This document shows, one piece after another, positions 1 to 5,261 of a DNA stretch of 5,898 nucleotides. The DNA comes from Trueperaceae bacterium. GTDB taxonomy: Bacteria; Deinococcota; Deinococci; Deinococcales; Trueperaceae. How positions within the stretch are numbered: position 1 is the first letter of the stretch; the number at the start of each line of letters is the position of its first letter. The notes beneath the pieces were generated by a model. It saw only the letters and a list, made by a program, of their open reading frames with translations. It had not been told where the DNA came from and searched no databases. The translations under genes were made by a program, and so were the position numbers. The DNA lies in the NCBI GenBank assembly GCA_003567075.1, contig PXAU01000004.1, forward strand, positions 1-5,898. The letters run 5' to 3'.

Positions 1-147
1 CGCATCGCGCTCGTCGCTGTGGGCACGGACGCAGACGCGCTGCGAGGCGTGATGGAGGCGGCCGAGCGCTTCGTCCTGGCCGGCGGCGTGGAGCTCGCCT
101 GGCGTCAGGTCGACGTCGAGCAGTGGGACGATGGGCCGTCGGGGTAA
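1..147 (+). CDS. DUF503 (YlxP-like) protein, C-terminal part
   Basis: The reading frame is open from the left edge to TAA at 145-147 and gives 48 residues, beginning RIALVAVGTDADAL and ending near VDVEQWDDGPSG. The pattern is a hydrophobic strand (ALVAVGTD), then an amphipathic helix (LRGVMEAAERFV), then a final strand (ELAWRQVDVEQW). It matches how I recall the end of the small DUF503 family, of roughly 90-100 residues, in which a 'gvavvs.d...ver.ld.v..fve' stretch precedes a closing 'l.d.eie' strand. About half the protein would then lie outside the window. DUF503 proteins (YlxP in Bacillus, near rbfA) have no firmly established biochemical role. The next gene starts 64 bp downstream on the same strand, so it may belong to the same transcription unit. 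The assignment rests on a short segment and is moderate; only the frame is certain. Confidence 0.62.
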   Translation, partial: RIALVAVGTDADALRGVMEAAERFVLAGGVELAWRQVDVEQWDDGPSG

Positions 148-178
148 CCGGGTCCGGTGCGCTGGAGACGTGCTTGGG

Positions 179-184
179 TATGAT
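179..184 (+). promoter_or_regulatory. Possible -10 element (TATGAT) before the Asp23-family gene
   Basis: TATGAT differs from the TATAAT consensus by one base and lies in an otherwise GC-rich gap of 64 bp between two genes. A start about 7 bases downstream would put the Shine-Dalgarno sequence near the 5' end of the message. I see no convincing -35 hexamer at 16-18 bp spacing and no correctly placed extended TG, so this is only a candidate. Confidence 0.22.
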
Positions 185-196
185 GGCCGCGCGTTC

Positions 197-204
197 GAGG
201 AGGG
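197..204 (+). promoter_or_regulatory. Ribosome binding site of the Asp23-family gene
   Basis: GAGGAGGG is a strong Shine-Dalgarno match ending 7 bases before the ATG at 212. It fixes that start and shows that the overlapping frame opening at 123 is not the gene. Confidence 0.75.
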
Positions 205-211
205 CTGACGC

Positions 212-643
212 ATGGAACCACGCCAACCGAAAGAGGCCGCGAGCGGCCGTCGACGGAAGAAGGAGTCCGCGGGCGAGATCGTGGCGCGACCGGTTCCGCC
301 GCGCGCGCCCGACCGGGTTCAGGTCTCGGACGCTGCGGTAGCCACGATCATCGGCCTGGCAGCGCACGAGGTGCCAGGCGTCGTAGGGATGGCGCCGGCG
401 AACCTGGGCGAGGGCCTGCGGCGGGTGCTCGGCCTGCAGCAGGTCGACGAGGGCGTGGAGGTCAGCCATGACGAGGCCGCAGGGACGGTCGAGGTGCACT
501 TGCACGTGGTCGTGGCCTACGGCGTCAACATCCCAGCGGTGGCGGAGTCGGTGCGTGAACGCGTGCAGCACGCGGCCACCACGTACGCCGGCGTGAAGCC
601 GGACACGATCGTCGTGCACGTGGCGGGAGTCAGCCGTGCCTAG
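212..643 (+). CDS. Asp23/Gls24 family envelope stress protein (YloU-like)
   Basis: This 143-residue protein carries one Asp23/Gls24 domain at about residues 36-140. It opens with the typical 'VQVSDAAVATIIGLAAHEVPGV' region (written here only as a landmark from residue 36), and later shows the conserved VAYGVNIPAVAESV segment (101-114) followed by a helix and the closing strand DTIVVHVAGV. Family members are small cytoplasmic proteins linked to cell-envelope homeostasis. Staphylococcal Asp23 is held at the membrane by AmaP, and the YloU branch is typically encoded directly before the DAK2/FakA gene, as here. Residues 1-35 form an extra tail that is probably disordered and basic (ten Lys/Arg against five Asp/Glu, including RRRKK at 13-17). 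The ATG at 212 has a strong Shine-Dalgarno sequence. The stop overlaps the start of the next gene by 8 bp. Family assignment is firm; the exact role in this organism is unknown. Confidence 0.9.
   Translation: MEPRQPKEAASGRRRKKESAGEIVARPVPPRAPDRVQVSDAAVATIIGLAAHEVPGVVGMAPANLGEGLRRVLGLQQVDEGVEVSHDEAAGTVEVHLHVVVAYGVNIPAVAESVRERVQHAATTYAGVKPDTIVVHVAGVSRA
625..629 (+). promoter_or_regulatory. Ribosome binding site for the fakA GTG start
   Basis: GGGAG lies inside the end of the Asp23-family gene, 6 bases before the GTG at 636. It supports this non-ATG start over an internal TTG at 903, which has no such signal. Its position within the upstream coding sequence fits translational coupling. Confidence 0.5.
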
Positions 644-2516
644 GACCGCGGCGGAGGAGGCAGCGGAGCGCCAGGCGGCGGCCCGGCAGGCCGACGCCGA
701 GCGGACCGAGGTCGAGGACCGGCAGGCCGAGGTCGGCCTGGAGGAGGCCGGCGCCAACGCGGCGGCTGCGGCGAGCGAGACTGACGCTGCGTCGGCCGAC
801 GTCGACGCCGCGTCGGGCGAGGCCGACGCTGCGCCAAGCGCGCCCCACGAGACCGAGGCCGGTTCCGAGGAGGGCGAGGCGCCAGCCGCCGCGTCGACAC
901 CTTTGGCGGCCGAGGCCGCTCCGAACGATCCGAGGGTCCTGAGCGCGCTCGATCTCGCGGCCGCGTTCCGCTACGCCACGGAGTACATGGCCGTGTACAT
1001 CGAGGAGGTCAACGCGCTCAACGTGTACCCCGTGCCCGACGGCGATACCGGCACCAACATGCACCTGACCCTGCAGTCGGTGCGACGGCAGCTCGACCAG
1101 GAGCTGCCCCGCACCATGGGCGACGTCTCCCACGCCCTCGCGTACGGCTCCCTGTTGGGCGCGCGCGGTAACTCGGGCGTGATCTTGTCGCAGGTGCTGA
1201 AGGGGTTCGCGGACACGGCCAAGCGGCAACCGAGTCTCGACGCGGCGAGCCTGAGCAGCGCTTTCGAGAGCGCCGCGAAGAGCGCTTACGCAGCCGTGAT
1301 GAAGCCTGTCGAGGGCACGATCCTGACGGTTTCGCGCGCCTTGGCAGAGGCGGCCAAGGAGGCTCAGGAGACGGCGGCTGGGCCCTTGGCCTTGCTGCGC
1401 TACGCGCTGGAGCGCGGGCACCGGGCGCTCGAGAAGACGCCCGAGCAGCTTCCCATCCTGAAGCAGGCCGGCGTGGTCGACGCTGGTGGTCTGGGGCTGC
1501 TGCGCTTGTTCGAGGGCGTGCTCGCCAGCTACGAAGGGCGCGACCTGCCGCCGCCGCCGAAGATCACGCGCCGCGCGCAGCAGGATTTCGAGGAGGAGGC
1601 CTTCGGCTTCTGCACCGAGTTCCTGCTCTCCGACGTGGCGGTCCCGACCAGCGAGATCCAGGACGCGGTGGCGCCCTTCGGTGACTCGCTCCTGGTGGTC
1701 GGTGCCGAGGGTTTCGTGAAGGGGCACATCCACACCGAGGAACCCGAGCAGCTCTTGGCCTTGGTTGGCCGCTACGGCCACATGGTGCGCTCGAAGGTCG
1801 AGGACATGAGCGAGCAGCACTCGGAGATCCTGGCCGACGTCGACCCGAGCGAGGCGCAGAGCGTGCGCTCGGGCCTGGTGGCCGTGGCGAGCGGCTACGG
1901 CGTCACCAAGGTGTTCCGGAGCCTGGGCGCGCGCGTGGTCGGTGGCGGCCAGACCGACAACCCGTCGGTGCAGGACATCGCCGACGCAGTGCGCTCGATC
2001 GGCGCACCCGATGTCGTGGTCATGCCGAACAACAAGAACATCATCATGGCGGCGGACCGGGGGGCCGAGCTGGTGCCCGAGAAGAACGTCCGGGTGCTGC
2101 CGACCCGCACGCTCGGTGCCGGCCTGGCGGCGGCGGTGTCGTTCGACGAGGAGCAGGGCATCGACGACCTCCTGCCGGCGATGGAGGCAGCGATCGCGTC
2201 GGCCCGTACCTTCGAGGTCACCGTGGCCTCGCGCGATGCGGACATCGACGGCGTCTCCGTGACCAAGGGCGACGCCATCGGCCTGGTGGACGGGAAGCTG
2301 GTAGCGCGCGGCGACGATCCGACCGACTGCCTGCTCACCCTCGTGCGCGAGCACGCGGCCGAGCACGACATCGCCACGCTGTTCTACAGCGCCGAGGTCG
2401 GACCCGACGGCGCCAAGGCGGTGGCGGCCCAGGTGGCCGAGGAGGCGCCGGAGCTCGAGGTCGAACTGCAGCCGGGCGCGCCAGACCTCTACCCGTTCCT
2501 GATGGCGCTGGAGTAG
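636..2516 (+). CDS. fakA: DAK2-domain fatty acid kinase (FakA/YloV-like)
   Basis: This 626-residue cytoplasmic protein has the full FakA layout. A DhaL/DAK2 ATP-binding domain spans about residues 100-300, with the Mg-binding DGDTGTNM (135-142), GARGNSGV (175-182), KPVEGT (223-228) and DAGG (282-285). A middle domain follows with FGFCTEFLL (323-331) and HIHTEEP (364-370). C326, H364 and H366 correspond to the Cys/His/His set reported to bind zinc and act in catalysis in staphylococcal FakA. The C-terminal domain (about 410-626) includes MPNNKN (463-468). FakA phosphorylates fatty acids held by FakB (DegV-family) carriers, feeding exogenous or recycled acyl chains into phospholipid synthesis. 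Relatives are usually near 550 residues. The surplus is an acidic, Ala-rich tail at 1-98, with 24 Asp/Glu, five Arg and no Lys. The GTG start overlaps the Asp23-family gene by 8 bp and has GGGAG upstream, so the two genes are probably co-translated. No key residue appears lost. The substrate is inferred from the family, since no FakB gene is in view. Confidence 0.9.
   Translation: MPRTAAEEAAERQAAARQADAERTEVEDRQAEVGLEEAGANAAAAASETDAASADVDAASGEADAAPSAPHETEAGSEEGEAPAAASTPLAAEAAPNDPRVLSALDLAAAFRYATEYMAVYIEEVNALNVYPVPDGDTGTNMHLTLQSVRRQLDQELPRTMGDVSHALAYGSLLGARGNSGVILSQVLKGFADTAKRQPSLDAASLSSAFESAAKSAYAAVMKPVEGTILTVSRALAEAAKEAQETAAGPLALLRYALERGHRALEKTPEQLPILKQAGVVDAGGLGLLRLFEGVLASYEGRDLPPPPKITRRAQQDFEEEAFGFCTEFLLSDVAVPTSEIQDAVAPFGDSLLVVGAEGFVKGHIHTEEPEQLLALVGRYGHMVRSKVEDMSEQHSEILADVDPSEAQSVRSGLVAVASGYGVTKVFRSLGARVVGGGQTDNPSVQDIADAVRSIGAPDVVVMPNNKNIIMAADRGAELVPEKNVRVLPTRTLGAGLAAAVSFDEEQGIDDLLPAMEAAIASARTFEVTVASRDADIDGVSVTKGDAIGLVDGKLVARGDDPTDCLLTLVREHAAEHDIATLFYSAEVGPDGAKAVAAQVAEEAPELEVELQPGAPDLYPFLMALE
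780..842 (+). repeat. Three imperfect 21-bp repeats coding heptads in the FakA tail
   Basis: Three consecutive 21-base units encode TDAASAD, VDAASGE and ADAAPSA (protein residues 49-69). Each has x-D-A-A-[S/P] at its start. At the DNA level the shared core is GACGC(T/C)GCG followed by TCGG in the first two copies; the third copy diverges after it. This looks like a small slippage-type expansion in a disordered, acidic stretch rather than a folded domain. Confidence 0.6.
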
Positions 2517-2593
2517 GTCCCGCTGGCGGCGCGTACGCGCGTCGCGTGATGCCTACGTGAACGAGCTGTCATACGACGCCCGCGAGCGTGGCC

Positions 2594-2599
2594 TATCAT
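2594..2599 (+). promoter_or_regulatory. Possible -10 element (TATCAT) before the lipoprotein gene
   Basis: TATCAT differs from TATAAT by one base and lies in the 100-bp gap between fakA and the lipoprotein gene. A start about 7 bases downstream falls right at the Shine-Dalgarno sequence, giving a very short leader. The best -35-like match, CTGTCA at 2565-2570, is 23 bp upstream, which is too far for normal spacing, so this remains a weak candidate. The rest of the 2517-2616 gap holds no clear terminator for fakA. Confidence 0.25.
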
Positions 2600-2606
2600 G
2601 CGAGTC

Positions 2607-2612
2607 GGAGGT
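2607..2612 (+). promoter_or_regulatory. Ribosome binding site of the lipoprotein gene
   Basis: GGAGGT lies 4 bases before the ATG at 2617. It decides the start: the longer in-frame GTG at 2557 would add 20 residues ahead of the signal peptide and would place this site inside the coding sequence. Confidence 0.7.
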
Positions 2613-2616
2613 ACCT

Positions 2617-4233
2617 ATGTTCGCATCGCGTACCGCGCGTGTCGCTGTGGCCACGGTGCTCGTGGCCTTGGTGCTCGCTGCGTGTCAGATCACGATCACG
2701 CCGATCCTTCCCGACGAGCCGGACCTGGTGGTGGAGGCGCAGGGTCTGACCGACGACCCCGTCGACCTCGGTTCCCTGCGCGTTCCGGCTGGTGCGGAGC
2801 GCTGGGTCGAAGTCAACTACCGCAGCGCCTCGGGTGCCGACCTGATGTACTTCGAGATCGCCGGTAGCGGTGTCGAAGGCAACGTCCGCGTCGAGTTGCG
2901 CAACTCGATCGGTCAACTCATCGTGGCCAGCAGCTCGTCGGAGCTGTTCGCCACCAACGTCGCGCGGCTCGACGCTGCGGTGTTCGAGCTTCGAAGCGCG
3001 GAGGTCGAGCCGCGCTCGATCAGCACGGCGTACCGTTGCATCGGTCCATGCGTGGCGCAGGCGTACCGGACGGGTCGCTTCTACGCCAAGCTGGTGAACA
3101 CGAGCAGCGTCGAGCGGAACGTCACCGTGTACGCATACGGCCTCGAGGCGACGGACGAGAACGAGCCCAACGACACCGCCTCCCAGGCGACACCAGTCGT
3201 GATCGAGCGTGACGGCGACGGCGCTGTTGGTGCGATCGAGCGCGTGGACGATCTCGACTACTTCCGCTTCGAGTGCGCGCCCGGGTTCGGCAGCGCGTTG
3301 CGACTCGAGCTCGTCTCGGACTTCCGTGGCGACATCGTGCTGCGTGCCGGCGGCTCGACCTACCGTCCCGGCGACGTGAGTGCCCCGATGCCCTGCGACA
3401 GCGTGGTGCACGTGCGCACCGAGGACTCGACCGCGGGTCCCTCGGACGCTTCGCGCTACGCCCTGCTGGCCGAACCCGCCACGCTCTACGAGTTGACGGT
3501 GACGGCGCAGGGTCTGACGGCCTCGCCCGCGTCATTGGGCAGCATGCGCGTGCCCGCCGGCGAGACGCGCTGGGTGCGCGTCACCTTCCCGCCCGCCGGT
3601 GCCGCCGAGTTGCGCTACGTCGAGGTCGGTGGCAGCGGTGTGGAGGGCAACGTGCGCGTCGAGCTCTTCGCCGGAGGTGACCTGGTGGGCGTGAGCGAGT
3701 CGAGCGAGCTGTTCGCCTCGTCGGTCGGGGCCTTGAGTGTCCCGCCCGTGACCTTGGACCCGTCGTCGATCTCGGTGAACTGGGGTTGCAAGGGACCGTG
3801 CGTGGCGGAGCGCTACCGTTCGGGCGTGGCCGAACTGCGCGTCACGAACCGTGCATCCAGCGCCCGGACCGTCGACGTGTACGCCTACGGCACGGTGGAA
3901 GCGGACGAGAACGAACCGAACGACACCGAGGCGAACGCCACCGTGGTGACGCTCGAGGCGCTCGGCGACGGCGCCAGTGGCGCCATCGAACGCATCGGCG
4001 ACGTCGACTACTTCCGCTTCGAGTGCGGCAGCGGGTGGCCGCCGGACGACATCACCTTGCGCATGACCAGCGGCTTCGCCGGGGGCATCGTGCTGCGCTT
4101 GGCGGACGGGACGACGTACGACCCCGGCGAGACGAGCCGGGAGATCGAGTGCGGCAGCCTGGTGTCGGTGCGCACGACCGACGGCACCGCGGGTCCGTCC
4201 AACGATTCCCGCTACGCCATCGTGGCCGATTGA
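2617..4233 (+). CDS. Lipoprotein with two tandem cysteine-bearing PPC-like units
   Basis: The 538-residue product starts with a lipoprotein signal peptide: a basic n-region (R5, R8), a hydrophobic core at 9-20, and the lipobox L20-A21-A22-C23. It should be lipidated on C23 and held outside the cytoplasmic membrane or in the outer envelope. The mature part is two homologous units, residues 37-292 and 293-538. Each begins with a beta-rich half (AQGL, then GS-x8-VPAG at the start, and GSGVEGNVRVEL at 83-94 and 339-350) and a C-x3-C motif (CIGPC at 141, CKGPC at 391). Each then has a module resembling the bacterial pre-peptidase C-terminal (PPC) domain: DENEPNDT (180-187, 430-437) and D-x-DYFRFEC (212-220, 462-470). 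Four cysteines recur per unit (141, 145, 220, 260; 391, 395, 470, 512), suggesting two disulfides each. No catalytic motif is visible, so a binding or structural role at the surface is inferred, not shown. The module resemblance to PPC is moderate. The start was chosen from the Shine-Dalgarno site and the signal peptide. Confidence 0.85.
   Translation: MFASRTARVAVATVLVALVLAACQITITPILPDEPDLVVEAQGLTDDPVDLGSLRVPAGAERWVEVNYRSASGADLMYFEIAGSGVEGNVRVELRNSIGQLIVASSSSELFATNVARLDAAVFELRSAEVEPRSISTAYRCIGPCVAQAYRTGRFYAKLVNTSSVERNVTVYAYGLEATDENEPNDTASQATPVVIERDGDGAVGAIERVDDLDYFRFECAPGFGSALRLELVSDFRGDIVLRAGGSTYRPGDVSAPMPCDSVVHVRTEDSTAGPSDASRYALLAEPATLYELTVTAQGLTASPASLGSMRVPAGETRWVRVTFPPAGAAELRYVEVGGSGVEGNVRVELFAGGDLVGVSESSELFASSVGALSVPPVTLDPSSISVNWGCKGPCVAERYRSGVAELRVTNRASSARTVDVYAYGTVEADENEPNDTEANATVVTLEALGDGASGAIERIGDVDYFRFECGSGWPPDDITLRMTSGFAGGIVLRLADGTTYDPGETSREIECGSLVSVRTTDGTAGPSNDSRYAIVAD
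2725..4230 (+). repeat. Intragenic tandem duplication, about 768 + 738 bp
   Basis: Copy 1 runs 2725-3492 and copy 2 runs 3493-4230, in frame within the lipoprotein gene. The copies are clearly homologous at protein level, with identical blocks such as GSGVEGNVRVEL and DENEPNDT. In places they also match at DNA level: 3254-3277 equals 4004-4027 base for base (24 bp). The protein offset is 256 residues before about residue 95 and 250 residues by residue 141, so copy 2 has lost (or copy 1 gained) six residues between those points. Elsewhere the copies have diverged well beyond synonymous change, so the duplication is not recent. Confidence 0.85.
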
Positions 4234-4256
4234 CGGCGGTCGGCCGCCACGCCACC

Positions 4257-4284
4257 GCGGCGCCTGCCATGGCGCGGGCGCCGC
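4257..4284 (+). other. GC-rich inverted repeat after the lipoprotein stop
   Basis: GCGGCGCC (4257-4264) and GGCGCCGC (4277-4284) are perfect 8-base inverted copies around a 12-base loop, starting 24 bases after the lipoprotein stop codon. A shorter alternative, GCGCC/GGCGC around TGCCAT, nests within it. No T-run follows, so it is not a canonical intrinsic terminator. It could slow decay of the upstream message, attenuate read-through, or be chance in GC-rich DNA. It encloses the ATG at 4269. Confidence 0.35.
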
Positions 4285-4322
4285 TGCGGCCGGCGCGAAG
4301 GGCGCGAGCGTCGGGGCGGCAG

Positions 4323-5261
4323 GTGCGGCTCGCTCCGGGCTGCCGGATGCTGCTGGCGTGGCTGCTGGTGGTCTGGCTGGGGTCGGGCGCCGTTGCGCAG
4401 GCCGGTCCCTATCCGTGCCTCCCAGGGCCCGAGGCGAGCACCGTCGAGGAGCCGCTGGGGCGCCTGGCGGTGCAGTGGGTGGCCGACGTGATGCGCGAGC
4501 TCGAGCCGGCGCTGCCGCGCACGCGCACCGCAGGTCAACTGCCGTTGGCGCCCGGCGACCCGCTGGAGGAGGCCTTCCGCTACCTGCGCGAGCGCGGTCT
4601 GCTCGACCCCGCGTACCGGCCCGAGTCGTTCGACGTTGCCGGCTGGCAGGCGCTGCTCGACGGGGTGCTCGCTCGATACGGCCTGCCGGCCTTCGCGGTT
4701 GGGCCGGCGGACTCGGCCGAGGCGTTGCGTGACGACCTTGCGACGCTGATCGCACGTGTGCTCGCGGTGGTGCGGCCGGTGGCGCTCTTGGCCTGGGATC
4801 CGGACGACGAGGCGCACTTGGCGTTCGTGGGCGTGATGTGGAACTGGTCTCCCTACCCGCGGCTGCTGGTGTGGCGGCCGCCCGATGGCTGGTCGATGCG
4901 CGACGGGCCGCGCATGCTGGCGGAGCGCATCGATTTCTGCGGGCGTCCCGTGCGCGACTTCGTCAGCGCCTCGGCACCGGTGGCGCGCTCGCTTTTCCTC
5001 CATCACGCCGACGCGGCCATGTACCTGGTGGGCAGCGACCCCGAGACACGCGCGTGGCCCTACCGGGTGGAGCGCGGTGACGAGGTGGCGGTGTTCGCCT
5101 TCGAGCACCCCGAGGTGGTGGGGGTCGAGACCTTCAGCGCCGTGTTCGTCGGCGAGCCGCCGGGGGTCTTGCAGTTGGCTCGGCTGGTGCCGTTCGTCCG
5201 CACGAACCTGTCGCCCGTGGGCATGGCGCGGGCGTTTCAGACGCCGCCACGCGACGACTGA
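4323..5261 (+). CDS. Secreted protein of unknown function
   Basis: I do not recognise this family. From the GTG at 4323 the product is 312 residues with a clear Sec signal peptide: arginines at 2 and 8, a hydrophobic core at about 9-24 (MLLAWLLVVWLG and on), and a likely signal peptidase I site A25-Q26-A27 before G28. The mature part has two cysteines (C32, C206), which could pair. It has helical, acidic stretches at about 40-150, including a segment at 79-120 (from DPLEEAFRYLRERGLL to LLDGVLARYGL). The second half is aromatic and beta-like, with VMWNWSPYPRLLVW at 171-184 and FLHHADAAMYLVG at 225-237. No catalytic signature, anchor or second membrane segment is visible. ATG 4269 and ATG 4347 are in-frame alternatives. 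The first would add 18 residues, many of them arginine, has no ribosome site and lies in a hairpin; the second leaves no charged n-region. The gene follows the lipoprotein by 89 bp and may share its transcript. Its end overlaps convergent pyrF by 25 bp. Confidence 0.75.
   Translation: MRLAPGCRMLLAWLLVVWLGSGAVAQAGPYPCLPGPEASTVEEPLGRLAVQWVADVMRELEPALPRTRTAGQLPLAPGDPLEEAFRYLRERGLLDPAYRPESFDVAGWQALLDGVLARYGLPAFAVGPADSAEALRDDLATLIARVLAVVRPVALLAWDPDDEAHLAFVGVMWNWSPYPRLLVWRPPDGWSMRDGPRMLAERIDFCGRPVRDFVSASAPVARSLFLHHADAAMYLVGSDPETRAWPYRVERGDEVAVFAFEHPEVVGVETFSAVFVGEPPGVLQLARLVPFVRTNLSPVGMARAFQTPPRDD

Noticed and set aside
630..2366. 578-codon open frame on the minus strand opposite fakA
   Set aside because: The product is rich in His, Arg, Leu and Val with no domain, typical of the antisense of a GC-rich gene. 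The plus strand carries all conserved FakA motifs.
2529..2540. Perfect palindrome GCGCGTACGCGC after fakA
   Set aside because: It has no room for a loop and no T-run, so it is not a terminator. It is too short and too low in complexity in this GC background to call an operator.
2557..2616. Longer GTG start for the lipoprotein gene
   Set aside because: It would put 20 mostly polar residues before the signal peptide and place the GGAGGT site inside the coding region. ATG 2617 has the ribosome site and gives a standard lipobox at C23.
2725..4230. Direct repeats considered as CRISPR or a mobile element
   Set aside because: The two copies are in-frame protein units with diverged sequence. There are no spacers, terminal inverted repeats or transposase.
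3786..4268. Upstream extension of the secreted-protein frame into the lipoprotein gene
   Set aside because: The extra residues are Arg/His-rich shadow translation of the second lipoprotein repeat. The signal peptide begins only after 4323.
3532..4755. 407-codon minus-strand frame
   Set aside because: It is Arg/Ala/Pro-rich, has no domain, and lies opposite two supported genes. It is a GC-rich shadow.
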